From the NCBI GenBank assembly GCA_040376995.1, contig JBEIPP010000180.1, forward strand, positions 1 through 6,220: a stretch of 6,220 bases of DNA, given 5' to 3'. The stretch comes from UBA4416 sp040376995 (GTDB lineage Bacteria; Bacteroidota; Bacteroidia; B-17B0; Aurantibacillaceae). Position numbers and translations under genes: made by a program. The notes below the pieces were generated by a model. That model was given only the letters and a program-made list of their open reading frames with translations, was not told the DNA's origin and ran no database searches. Of the stretch, positions 1 to 6,220 are shown one piece after another. Within the stretch, counting starts at the first letter, position 1. The number at the start of each line of letters is the position of its first letter.

Positions 1-217
1 TAAAACAATAAAAAGCAACGAGATTTGAATAAATAACTAATAAAATTTGATAAAATAAGCTCTAAAATGTTGAACTAAAATTTATTAAAATCTTCATAAA
101 AAAGAATATTGAAATGAATGGCTTAGTTTTGCAGCGGTCTCATTACTTATCAATAGCGTCCTAAACATTTAGTTTTGTGCTCTAAAGGTATTGATTTTAT
201 TGATAAAATTAGTTAAT
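1..217. other. AT-rich non-coding flank, no gene seen
   Basis: Very AT-rich sequence with stops in all frames and no recognisable protein or RNA gene. It lies beyond the 3' end of the transposase remnant (stop at 218-220 on the minus strand), so it probably contains the residual end of that insertion element plus old flanking DNA. Two short direct repeats are visible: GCTCTAAA at 59-66 and 179-186, and TTAGTTTTG at 123-131 and 169-177. The two TTAGTTTTG copies also fit the TAnnTTTG -7 box, but no gene follows them. I could not define a terminal inverted repeat or target duplication. Confidence 0.6.
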
Positions 218-790
218 TTAAAAAAGTAACCCTTGGTATAGATTTTCTGATTGATTTTTCCCAACATCTGTTTCATTAAAAGGATTATTGAGCCAGTGTT
301 GTAAATCTATTTTTTACAAATAAATTTAAACGAATAAAAGCTACAAGGTTTGATAAGTTCCAGCCATATTTTGGCATCGCTTTTAATGCCCTTAAAACAA
401 GTATAGTTATTAAAGCAGTGCATATTTGTATCATAACAGCATTATGGCTAGTGCCAATAAAAGATTTTATATTGAGTAGTTGTTTAATGTCTCTGAAAAA
501 TATTTCTACCTACCAACAACTCTTGTAAAGCTCTGTAATCGTGTTTGCAAACCATTTCAATTGATTTGTAATTAATTCTATTACCTGTTTGTTTTCATCG
601 TCCCAAACAGCTACAAGTCTCAATCTTTTAGGATACTTTCGTTTTGAAATTTTGTTTTTAAGTTCAATAATCTCATCTTTTAATAAGTGAGGGTGCTTGT
701 TTTCTGGCAAATTATTTTCTTTAATAACCGTGTATTGAATATTGTATTTATGCCTTACAACAAAAAAAACATTAAAATAAAACGAGATAA
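218..790 (-). pseudogene. IS4-family transposase remnant (C-terminal part, degenerate)
   Basis: This is the C-terminal part of a DDE transposase that would have moved an IS4-type insertion sequence. Read on the minus strand from about 790, it gives FFVVRHKYNIQYTVIKEN, then KHPHLLKDEIIELKNKIS and RLRLVAVWDDENKQVIELI. The IS4 signature Y-(2)-R-(3)-E-(6)-K follows as LYKSCW-stop-VEIFFRDIK. Tyr, Glu and Lys are correctly spaced, but the Arg is Cys (516-518) and the residue after Trp is TAG (510-512). Both look like C-to-T changes (CGT to TGT, CAG to TAG). The frame stays open past the stop through LNIKSFIGTSHNAVMIQIC and ALKAMPKYGW. It then shifts by one base at a six-base homopolymer (T-run 310-315 on plus). 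The shifted frame reads HWLNNPFNETDVG and ends in GLLF-stop at 218-220. The N-terminal part, with the first catalytic aspartates, is absent: similarity is lost before about 790, only 50 bases from gldF. The element is therefore truncated and cannot encode active transposase. The family call is firm; the subgroup is not. Confidence 0.85.
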
Positions 791-823
791 TGCAAGATAA
801 TAGTATATTTTAAAATCTATTGC

Positions 824-831
824 TATTTTTG
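824..831 (+). promoter_or_regulatory. candidate -7 promoter box for the gldF operon
   Basis: TATTTTTG matches the Bacteroidota primary-sigma -7 consensus TAnnTTTG and ends 8 bases before the gldF ATG. No clear TTG/TTTG -33 element is seen at the usual distance. If used, transcription would start only a few bases before the ATG, giving a nearly leaderless mRNA. The box lies between the transposase remnant and gldF, so it is the only obvious local promoter for the operon. Such a short degenerate motif is common by chance in AT-rich DNA. Confidence 0.3.
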
Positions 832-839
832 AGTTCTGT

Positions 840-1580
840 ATGATTACCTTATTAATTAAAGAAATACGAAGTTTTTTAAGTTCGCTCATTGGCTATATTG
901 CCATTGGTGTATTTATAACAGGTATTGGTACTTTTATGTGGCTAGTTCCAACGGAAAGTGCTGGTTCTAATGTTTTAGAAAACGGCTTTGCCAATATCGA
1001 CCCATTATTCATATTAGCCCCTTGGGTATATTTGTTTTTAATACCAGCCATTACAATGCGCAGTTTTTCAGAAGAGAAAAAAACAGGCACTATTGAGTTA
1101 TTGCTAACTCGTCCCTTAACTGAGTTACAAATTGTTTTAGCCAAATACTTTGCTGGTGTAGTTTTAGTTATTGTATCCTTACTTCCAACCTTAATTTACT
1201 ATTACTCAGTTCATCAATTAGGTTATCCAAAAGGTAATATTGATACTGGCGGCATGTGGGGCTCTTATATTGGTTTATTGTTTTTAGGTGCAGGATTTGT
1301 AGCGGTTGGTACTTTTGCCTCTGCCATTTCAGAAAATCAGGTAATTGCATTTATTATGGCTTTACTGCTTTGCTTTATAACTTATGTTGGATTCGATTTT
1401 ATCGCTTCATCTGGTGTATTTGGAAAATATGATGCTTTTGTAAAAGGACTTGGCATGAACGATCATTATATAAGCATGAGTCGTGGAGTAATAGATACTC
1501 GTGACGTGATTTATTTTGTAAGCATTATTGGCTTGTTTAATTTATTATCAAAACTCGTTTTAGAAAGCAGAAAGTGGTAA
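840..1580 (+). CDS. gldF: GldF, ABC-2 type transporter permease
   Basis: Integral inner-membrane permease of the GldA-GldF-GldG ABC transporter, which was tied to gliding motility in Flavobacterium johnsoniae; its substrate is not known. The 246 residues match the usual family length of about 240. About six hydrophobic segments are visible, near residues 17-36, 56-74, 98-122, 139-163, 167-189 and 222-241. Between the second and third sits the ABC-2 permease loop, RSFSEEKKTGTIELLLTRPL at 74-93, the likely contact with the ATPase. The N-terminus MITLLIKEIRSF followed by GYIAIGVF is typical of GldF. The ATG at 840 is chosen because it gives the full family N-terminus directly after a promoter-like box; there is no Shine-Dalgarno sequence, as is normal in this phylum. 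The gene is intact. It is followed after 1 base by gldG, so the two are almost certainly translationally coupled. No ATPase gene lies nearby. Some gliding Bacteroidota are reported to lack these genes, so its presence does not prove the host glides. Confidence 0.92.
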   Translation: MITLLIKEIRSFLSSLIGYIAIGVFITGIGTFMWLVPTESAGSNVLENGFANIDPLFILAPWVYLFLIPAITMRSFSEEKKTGTIELLLTRPLTELQIVLAKYFAGVVLVIVSLLPTLIYYYSVHQLGYPKGNIDTGGMWGSYIGLLFLGAGFVAVGTFASAISENQVIAFIMALLLCFITYVGFDFIASSGVFGKYDAFVKGLGMNDHYISMSRGVIDTRDVIYFVSIIGLFNLLSKLVLESRKW

Positions 1581-1581
1581 T

Positions 1582-3279
1582 ATGACACAAAAAAAAATCA
1601 TACGTAAAAGAAAAGATATAGTCATCCTTGTGGCTGTTCTTACCATTGTTATCTTAATAAACTTTGTAGGTTCATTTGTATTTAAACGTTTCGATTTAAC
1701 CTCTGAAAAAAGATATACTCTCTCCGAATCATCTCGCAAACTTTTAAAAAGTTTAGACGATGTGGTTTATATTAAAGTCTATTTACAGGGAGATTTTAAT
1801 CCAAATTTTACTCGTTTAAAAAACGAAACAAAAGAATTACTAGATGAATTTAGAGCTTATTCGAATGGCAATTTAGAGTATGAATTAATAAACCCTCTGG
1901 ATAATCAAAATAAAGAAGAAACTGATAAAATAGAGAAACAATTGTACGACAAAGGTATTATGCCTGAACAAATTGTTGATAGAAGTTCTCAAAAAGTATC
2001 AGAAACATTTATATGGCCAGGTGCAATTATTACTTATAAAGGTAAAGAAAGTGTTTGGCAAATTTATAAGCGTCAATTAGGCTTTGAAGCGGAACAAAGT
2101 ATAAATAACTCTGTTCAAGAAATGGAGTATGGTTTAACTAATGCTATCAGAAAAACCACTTTACTAAAAAAACCTGAAGTATTATTTGTAGAAGGACATG
2201 ATGAATTAGATACTATTCGCGGAGCTGATTTCATGCGTTCGGTGGCTGAATATTATAACGTGTCTCGAGTAAATATTAATCATAAATTATATGCTTTAAA
2301 AGGAGCGGATGCTATCGTAATTGCTCAACCTGATTCAATGTTTGATGAAAAAGATAAATTTATTATTGATCAATTCATCATGCATGGTGGTAAAGTATTA
2401 TGGTTAATTGATCCTGTTTATGTTAACAGAGATACTTTAACTACAAGAGGTTATTCGCTTGGATTTAAAAATGATTTAAACCTAGACGATATTTTATTTA
2501 AATATGGTGTCCGTTTAAATCCTGTTCTAGTTCAAGATTTACAATCTGCTCAAGTGCCAGTAAATGTTGGCTTTAAAATGGGCCAACCCGACTTTAAACC
2601 ATTTTATTGGAATTACTATCCTTTATTATTACCATCGTCAAATCATCCTATTGTTAAAAATTTAGATTTAATCAGGACAGAATATATTGGAACATTAGAT
2701 ACAGTGTATGCTAAAGATGTAACAAAAACTATTTTATTACAAACATCAAGATATACAAAAACTCAACCAACTCCAGTAAGAATATTAGCAGCTCAAGTTA
2801 AATTAAAACCAAATGAAAGTCAGTATAATAATTCATTTCAAAATGTAGCTTGTTTATTAGAAGGTCAATTTGAATCAAATTACAAAAATCGAATTACCAG
2901 AAGAATTTTGGAAGACAGCGTTTTTGATTTTAAAGAAAAAAGCAAGCTAACAAAAATGATTATTGTAGCAGATGGAGATATTGCTAAAAACGAGTATCAG
3001 AGAAATACGAGTATGATTTTTCCTGTTGGTTACGACGTGTATACCAAGCAACAATTTGCAAATAAAACTTTTTTATTAAACTGCATGAATTATCTTTTAG
3101 ATGATGAAGGTTTATTACAATTACGTTCTAGAGAAGTAAAATTAAGATTACTTGATAAAAAGAAAACAGCTACTCAAGTTACTAAATGGAAATTTACTAA
3201 TGTTGGTATTCCTTTGATATTAATTATATTTTTTGGATTAATTCAATATTATATCCGTAAGAAAAAATACAGTCATTAA
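1582..3279 (+). CDS. gldG: GldG, membrane-anchored ABC transporter auxiliary subunit
   Basis: Large partner of GldF in the GldAFG transporter. The 565-residue length is normal for the family. A short basic N-terminus (KKIIRKRK) precedes a membrane segment at about 12-34. The GldG hallmark RFDLTSEKRYTLS follows at 36-48, at the start of the extracytoplasmic part. Other family-type blocks are LFVEGHDELD at 201-210, AIVIAQPDSMFDEKDKFIID at 244-263 followed by HGGKVLWLIDPV at 268-279, IIVADGDIAKN at 460-470, and FLLNCMNYLLDDEGLLQLRS at 497-516. A second membrane segment at about 540-558 ends in a basic tail. The topology is thus two anchors flanking a body of about 500 residues outside the cytoplasm (ABC_transp_aux-type region). 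The ATG lies 1 base after the gldF stop, which supports both the start and coupling to gldF. No frame or motif defect was seen. The biochemical role of the large domain is unknown; substrate binding or scaffolding is inference. Confidence 0.93.
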   Translation: MTQKKIIRKRKDIVILVAVLTIVILINFVGSFVFKRFDLTSEKRYTLSESSRKLLKSLDDVVYIKVYLQGDFNPNFTRLKNETKELLDEFRAYSNGNLEYELINPLDNQNKEETDKIEKQLYDKGIMPEQIVDRSSQKVSETFIWPGAIITYKGKESVWQIYKRQLGFEAEQSINNSVQEMEYGLTNAIRKTTLLKKPEVLFVEGHDELDTIRGADFMRSVAEYYNVSRVNINHKLYALKGADAIVIAQPDSMFDEKDKFIIDQFIMHGGKVLWLIDPVYVNRDTLTTRGYSLGFKNDLNLDDILFKYGVRLNPVLVQDLQSAQVPVNVGFKMGQPDFKPFYWNYYPLLLPSSNHPIVKNLDLIRTEYIGTLDTVYAKDVTKTILLQTSRYTKTQPTPVRILAAQVKLKPNESQYNNSFQNVACLLEGQFESNYKNRITRRILEDSVFDFKEKSKLTKMIIVADGDIAKNEYQRNTSMIFPVGYDVYTKQQFANKTFLLNCMNYLLDDEGLLQLRSREVKLRLLDKKKTATQVTKWKFTNVGIPLILIIFFGLIQYYIRKKKYSH

Positions 3280-3302
3280 TTTCGAATTTTTAATTTTTTT
3301 AA

Positions 3303-4325
3303 ATGAAAAAATCTACCATTATCCTACTTACAGTATTAATTGCTCTTGCAGGACTTTCAATTTATATATACAAAAACAAAGGAAAAACCTCAACTATTGA
3401 TAAAGAAGCAAGTAGCTTTAAATATAAAGACACAGCATCAATAGATAAAATATTTTTGGCAGATAAAGATGGAAGGCAAGTTTTAGTTGAGAAAAAGGAT
3501 GGTCGCTGGATTTTAAATGGCAAACATAATGTAAGACCAGATGTGATTGATTTACTCTTATATACAATTGCATCAGTAGAAGTTCGGTCTCCAGTTTCAA
3601 AAAATGGGAAGAACTCTGTTATTAAAATCATGTCTTCAAAATCTACAAAAATTGAGATTTATAGTAAGGGTGAAAAAGTAAAACAATACTTCGTAGGTCA
3701 TCCAACACAAGATCATTTAGGCACTTATATGATTTTAACGAATTTAGAAACTGGCGAAAATTACGAAGAACCATTTATTACTCATATACCTGGATTTGAT
3801 GGCTTTTTATCTACTCGTTATAACACAGATGAAATTGATTGGAGAGATCGTTTATTAATTAATTACAGACCTCCTCAAATTAAACAAATTAAATTGGAGT
3901 TACATGAAATGCCTGATAGCTCGTTTATAATTGATTTATTTAGTATGCAACGTTTTGGATTAAAAACAAAAAAAGGATCATTGCCTTTCGACGAATCTAG
4001 CATGAAACAGTATATCGCTTATTTTCAAAATGTAAACTGTGAATTTGTATTAGATAAAAAAGATAGATTAGTTGACTCATTATCAAAATCAGCTATTCCA
4101 TTTGCTACATTAACTATTACCGACAGAAATGAAAAAAACAATGTGTGTGAATTTTATCACAAACAAGTTGTTACAGGCAAAAACGAAGAATATGGTGTAA
4201 ACTATAAATACGACCCTGATAGACTGTTTGTGAAATATAATGATGGCAAGGAATACGGTGTAGCTCAGTTCTATGTATTTGGCAAAATATTGCAAACTTA
4301 CCGATACTTTTTGCCGCAGAAATAA
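3303..4325 (+). CDS. DUF4340-like membrane-anchored protein of the gldFG operon
   Basis: A 340-residue protein of unknown biochemical function. It starts MKKSTIILLTVLIALAGLSI, a short basic end plus a single hydrophobic segment at about 5-23. There is no lipobox cysteine, so it is probably a signal anchor with the rest outside the cytoplasm. Residues 39-72 carry the pattern typical of DUF4340 proteins: an F-x-Y/V-x-D start, SIDKIFLADKDGRQVLVEKK and then DGRWILNG. A second family-like stretch is GTYMILTNLETGENY at 140-154, followed by IPGFDGFLSTRY at 162-173. It begins 23 bases after gldG with no terminator between, so it should be co-transcribed with gldF and gldG. A gene of this type between gldG and dnaN is, as I recall, the arrangement in other flavobacteria, and DUF4340 genes often accompany GldG-like ABC genes elsewhere. 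I infer an accessory subunit of the GldFG complex. The domain call rests on pattern recognition, not a profile search. Confidence 0.8.
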   Translation: MKKSTIILLTVLIALAGLSIYIYKNKGKTSTIDKEASSFKYKDTASIDKIFLADKDGRQVLVEKKDGRWILNGKHNVRPDVIDLLLYTIASVEVRSPVSKNGKNSVIKIMSSKSTKIEIYSKGEKVKQYFVGHPTQDHLGTYMILTNLETGENYEEPFITHIPGFDGFLSTRYNTDEIDWRDRLLINYRPPQIKQIKLELHEMPDSSFIIDLFSMQRFGLKTKKGSLPFDESSMKQYIAYFQNVNCEFVLDKKDRLVDSLSKSAIPFATLTITDRNEKNNVCEFYHKQVVTGKNEEYGVNYKYDPDRLFVKYNDGKEYGVAQFYVFGKILQTYRYFLPQK

Positions 4326-4356
4326 TGTTAAAAAGTAGTTTATAAATACATCCATT

Positions 4357-4392
4357 TTTGACGTAGTTACAGGTTTCATATCGTTAAATTTG
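4357..4392 (+). promoter_or_regulatory. candidate dnaN promoter (-33 TTTG, -7 TAAATTTG)
   Basis: TAAATTTG at 4385-4392 is an exact match to the Bacteroidota -7 consensus TAnnTTTG, and TTTG (within TTTGAC) at 4357-4360 can serve as the -33 element. The 24-base spacer is slightly longer than usual. The -7 box ends 20 bases before the dnaN ATG, so the leader would be about a dozen bases. It lies in the 87-base gap after the DUF4340-like gene, the longest gap in the plus-strand gene run, which supports separate transcription of the clamp gene. No intrinsic terminator precedes it, so read-through from the gld operon is also possible. Confidence 0.5.
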
Positions 4393-4412
4393 GTTGATTA
4401 AAAACTAACTAT

Positions 4413-5534
4413 ATGAACTTTGTAGTATCATCATCTACCTTATTAAAACATTTAAAATCTATCAGTGGAGTATTAAACTCTAGTAATACAATTCCTATTT
4501 TAGATTGTTTTTTGTTTGACCTTAATAATGGCACGCTTACACTTTTTGCTAGTGATATGGAAACTACCATTACTACAAGTATAAAAGTTGAATCTTCAGA
4601 AAATGGAAATATAGCAATACCTGCAAAAACATTATTAGAAGCTTTAAGTAATTTGCCTGAGCAACCAATTTCTTTTATTATTGACAATAAAAAATTTAGC
4701 GCAAAATTAAAAACTGAAACTGGTGATTATACATTAACTGGTCATAATGGAGATGAATATCCAAAATTACCGAAAGTAGAATCTGCAACTTCTGTTATCA
4801 TCAAAAGCGATGTATTAGGAAACGCTATCAACAAAACAATTTTTGCTACAGGTAACGATGATTTGCGTCCTGTAATGAGTGGTGTGTTCTGCCAGTTCAA
4901 TGATGAGAACTCTATCTTTGTTGCAACCGATGCGCATAAATTAGTTCGTTACACGCGCAACGATGCAAAAGCTGGAGCATCCGCTTCTTTTATCATGCCT
5001 AAAAAGCCTTTAAATGTTTTAAAAAATTTATTAGCAGGAATTGATGATGCTGTTAAAGTTGAATTCAATAAAACCAACGCTTATTTCAGTTTTGGAAATA
5101 TTAATTTGGTATGCCGTTTAATTGATGGTAAATATCCTAATTACGAAGCAGTAATTCCTAAACAAAATCCTAATAAATTAACTGTTGATAGAACATCTTT
5201 CTTAGGCGCTATTCGTCGCGTAAGTGTTTTTGCAAATAAAGCAACCCATCAAATTCGTTTAAAAATTGTAGGTAGTCAATTAACTATTTCTGCTGAGGAT
5301 TTAGATTTTGCTAATGAAGGGCACGAAACATTAATGTGTACTTATGTTGGTGAAGACATGGAAATAGGATTCAACTCTAAATTTGTGTTAGAGATGTTAA
5401 CTAATTTAGAAAGTGACGAAATCACTATTGAAATGAGTGCTCCAAATCGTGCTGGTATTATTGTGCCAACTCAAAAAGCAAATCCAGCTGAAGATGTATT
5501 AATGTTGGTGATGCCAGTGATGTTGAATAACTAA
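4413..5534 (+). CDS. dnaN: DnaN, DNA polymerase III beta sliding clamp
   Basis: Ring-shaped processivity clamp that encircles DNA and tethers DNA polymerase III and other replication and repair proteins; it works as a homodimer loaded by the clamp loader. At 373 residues it has the standard length and three repeated clamp domains, roughly 1-120, 128-250 and 251-373. Recognisable blocks are ISGVLNSSNTIPILDCFLF at 17-35, NKTIFATGNDDLRPVMSGVF at 140-159, ATDAHKLVRYTR at 171-182 (compare TDGHRLA in E. coli), LIDGKYPNYEAVIP at 236-249 and the C-terminal MLVMPVMLNN (compare MPMRL in E. coli). These sequences are of the Bacteroidota type. The ATG at 4413 gives the typical N-terminus MNFVVSSSTLLKHL. 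A promoter-like pair lies just upstream and a strong hairpin terminator begins 16 bases after the stop. No dnaA or recF is visible here, so the gene is not in the classical dnaA-dnaN-recF order within this window. It appears intact and functional. Confidence 0.98.
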   Translation: MNFVVSSSTLLKHLKSISGVLNSSNTIPILDCFLFDLNNGTLTLFASDMETTITTSIKVESSENGNIAIPAKTLLEALSNLPEQPISFIIDNKKFSAKLKTETGDYTLTGHNGDEYPKLPKVESATSVIIKSDVLGNAINKTIFATGNDDLRPVMSGVFCQFNDENSIFVATDAHKLVRYTRNDAKAGASASFIMPKKPLNVLKNLLAGIDDAVKVEFNKTNAYFSFGNINLVCRLIDGKYPNYEAVIPKQNPNKLTVDRTSFLGAIRRVSVFANKATHQIRLKIVGSQLTISAEDLDFANEGHETLMCTYVGEDMEIGFNSKFVLEMLTNLESDEITIEMSAPNRAGIIVPTQKANPAEDVLMLVMPVMLNN

Positions 5535-5550
5535 AATTATTTATAAAAAC

Positions 5551-5584
5551 AAAAAGCGCTTGTAAGCTAACAGGCGCTTTTTTT
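5551..5584 (+). terminator. intrinsic terminator after dnaN
   Basis: The arms AAAAAGCGCTTGT (5551-5563) and ACAGGCGCTTTTT (5570-5582) pair over 13 positions with a single U-G wobble around the 6-base loop AAGCTA, and a run of seven T ends at 5584. The GC-rich core is GCGC/GCGC. The A-rich 5' side provides a T-run on the other strand, so the hairpin could terminate in both directions. It lies 16 bases after the dnaN stop codon and separates dnaN from the RelA/SpoT remnant. Confidence 0.9.
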
Positions 5585-5639
5585 ATGTTCAAAAAAGTCC
5601 TTTTTTTCTTTTAGTTTATTTATAATATCGCAATCCTCG

Positions 5640-5649
5640 TACCTTTACA
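5640..5649 (+). promoter_or_regulatory. candidate -7 box before the RelA/SpoT remnant
   Basis: TACCTTTACA resembles the Bacteroidota -7 element TAnnTTTG with one mismatch (A for the final G). It ends 2 bases before the ATG at 5652, so the transcript would begin at or just inside that codon. This would make the gene leaderless or put its true start downstream. Evidence is weak, and no clear -33 element is seen. Confidence 0.22.
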
Positions 5650-5651
5650 GT

Positions 5652-6220
5652 ATGACAATTAAAAAACTAAATAAAGCCAAACTTCCTATTGTTACTTATA
5701 GAATTAAAAGATTAGAATCTATAATCTCAAAACTCAAAAGAGAGCCAGGAAGAGAATTAGATAGAATGTGGGATATTGATGGATGATGTCGATGTATTTT
5801 ATAATCTCAATCATCAGTAGAAAAAGTATATCAAGATCTTAAGAAAAAATTCAACGTAAGAAGAGAAAAGAATTACAACCAAGATAATAAATACGATGGA
5901 TATAGTGGCATTCATTTGTATATTGATGAGCCCGAAAACGGCAAAGTAATTAAAATTCAACTTAGAACCGTAAAACAGCATAATTGGGCTACATTATTAG
6001 AGATTATTGACTTAGTTTACAATAAAAAAATTAAAGAAGGTGAAAAAAATACACCTTTTAATGATTTTCATTTAATTCTTTCAAATATTGATGCATCTAG
6101 ATACGATGAAAAAAAATTAATTGAAATTGAAATTGAAATTGAAAGAGAAAATAAAATATTTCAAAATCTCTTCAATATTTACCTTAGAAATTATCTTGAT
6201 GTTAGAAAAAAATGGTTAGA
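5652..6220 (+). pseudogene. RelA/SpoT-domain (ppGpp synthetase-like) gene, two in-frame stops, runs off window
   Basis: Proteins of this family transfer pyrophosphate from ATP to GDP or GTP to make the alarmone (p)ppGpp. From the ATG at 5652 the frame reads a basic helix (TYRIKRLESIISKLKREPG, 15-33) and then RMWDIDG, the start of the synthetase core. It then hits TGA (5784-5786), reads CRCIL, and hits TAA (5802-5804). The same frame is open for the remaining 416 bases with clear family sequence: KKKFNVRREKNY, YDGYSGIHLY (the G-Y-x-x-x-H loop), IQLRTVKQHNWATLLEIIDL, and NYLDVRKKW at the edge. TGA looks like a 3-base insertion, since its removal restores DIDGCRCIL. The Glu expected just before the I/V-Q-I/L-R-T motif is Lys (AAA, 5952-5954), so the synthetase site would be impaired even without the stops. 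There is no (p)ppGpp hydrolase domain. Many relatives have a longer N-terminus, so the 5' end may also be lost. The upstream dnaN terminator isolates it from the clamp gene. The family call is confident; loss of function is very likely unless the stops are sequencing errors. Confidence 0.85.
6119..6144 (+). repeat. hexanucleotide tandem repeat (AATTGA, four copies)
   Basis: AATTGA occurs four times in tandem followed by AA, inside the RelA/SpoT-like remnant, and encodes an alternating Ile-Glu tract (LIEIEIEIERE). Because the unit is six bases, gain or loss of copies does not shift the frame. It is probably a replication-slippage product in a segment under weak constraint. Confidence 0.75.

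Noticed and set aside
114..164. Short plus-strand peptide frame (16 codons)
   Set aside because: Too short, no recognisable sequence, and it sits in probable IS-end DNA.
194..209. ATTTTAT-TG-ATAAAAT palindrome just past the transposase stop
   Set aside because: An all-AT 7-bp palindrome with a 2-base spacer is expected by chance here and would form a weak hairpin.
893..1350. Minus-strand open frames (893-1144 and 1168-1350) inside gldF
   Set aside because: They are shadows of gldF without family resemblance or a plausible promoter.
3362..4379. Minus-strand open frames (3362-3631, 3418-3600, 4110-4379) opposite the DUF4340-like gene
   Set aside because: They are antisense shadows; the last mostly overlaps the 3' end of the gene and the dnaN upstream gap with no supporting signal.
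4409..4687. Minus-strand open frame of 92 codons opposite the start of dnaN
   Set aside because: It lies entirely antisense to a well-conserved gene, has no recognisable protein features and is explained by dnaN codon usage.
5591..5607. Second terminator-like A-run/T-run after the dnaN terminator
   Set aside because: The stem is almost all A-T with a 2-4 base loop and adds nothing to the strong hairpin just before it.
5784..5804. Programmed readthrough or selenocysteine recoding of the TGA
   Set aside because: A TAA follows six codons later and the TGA occupies an extra codon not needed by the family motif, so decay is simpler.
5779..5820. Alternative-frame ATG at 5779 that passes the two stops of the RelA/SpoT remnant
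   Set aside because: It ends at a TAG after 13 codons and does not rejoin the conserved frame, so it does not rescue the gene.

Overview
The window is AT-rich DNA from a member of the Bacteroidota, most likely a flavobacterium-like lineage. The evidence is the gldF-gldG pair, a DnaN clamp that reads like those of Flavobacteriia, TAnnTTTG-type -7 promoter boxes, and the lack of clear Shine-Dalgarno sites before the genes. The species cannot be named from the sequence alone.

Layout. Positions 1-217 hold no recognisable gene. Positions 218-790 (minus strand) are the decayed C-terminal part of an IS4-family transposase, with an in-frame stop, a frameshift and a mutated signature motif. Positions 840-4325 are a compact plus-strand operon: gldF (ABC-2 type permease), gldG (large membrane-anchored ABC auxiliary subunit, 1 base downstream) and a DUF4340-like membrane-anchored protein (23 bases downstream). 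After an 87-base gap with a plausible Bacteroidota promoter comes dnaN, the DNA polymerase III sliding clamp (4413-5534), closed by a strong hairpin terminator at 5551-5584. From 5652 to the window end lies a broken RelA/SpoT-domain (ppGpp synthetase-like) gene with two in-frame stops and a Lys where the catalytic Glu is expected.

How the genes relate. GldF and GldG are known from Flavobacterium johnsoniae as partners of the ATPase GldA in an ABC transporter linked to gliding. No ATPase gene is present here, so it must be encoded elsewhere. The DUF4340-like gene is probably a third extracytoplasmic component of the same complex, inferred from position and topology. dnaN is a housekeeping gene that probably has its own promoter. 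Both flanks of this intact block are decaying accessory DNA: a dead transposase upstream and a dead RelA/SpoT-like gene downstream.

I found no convincing undescribed system. The best second-look items are the double-stop RelA/SpoT remnant, the gldFG-DUF4340 trio without an ATPase, and the dead transposase abutting the gldF promoter.
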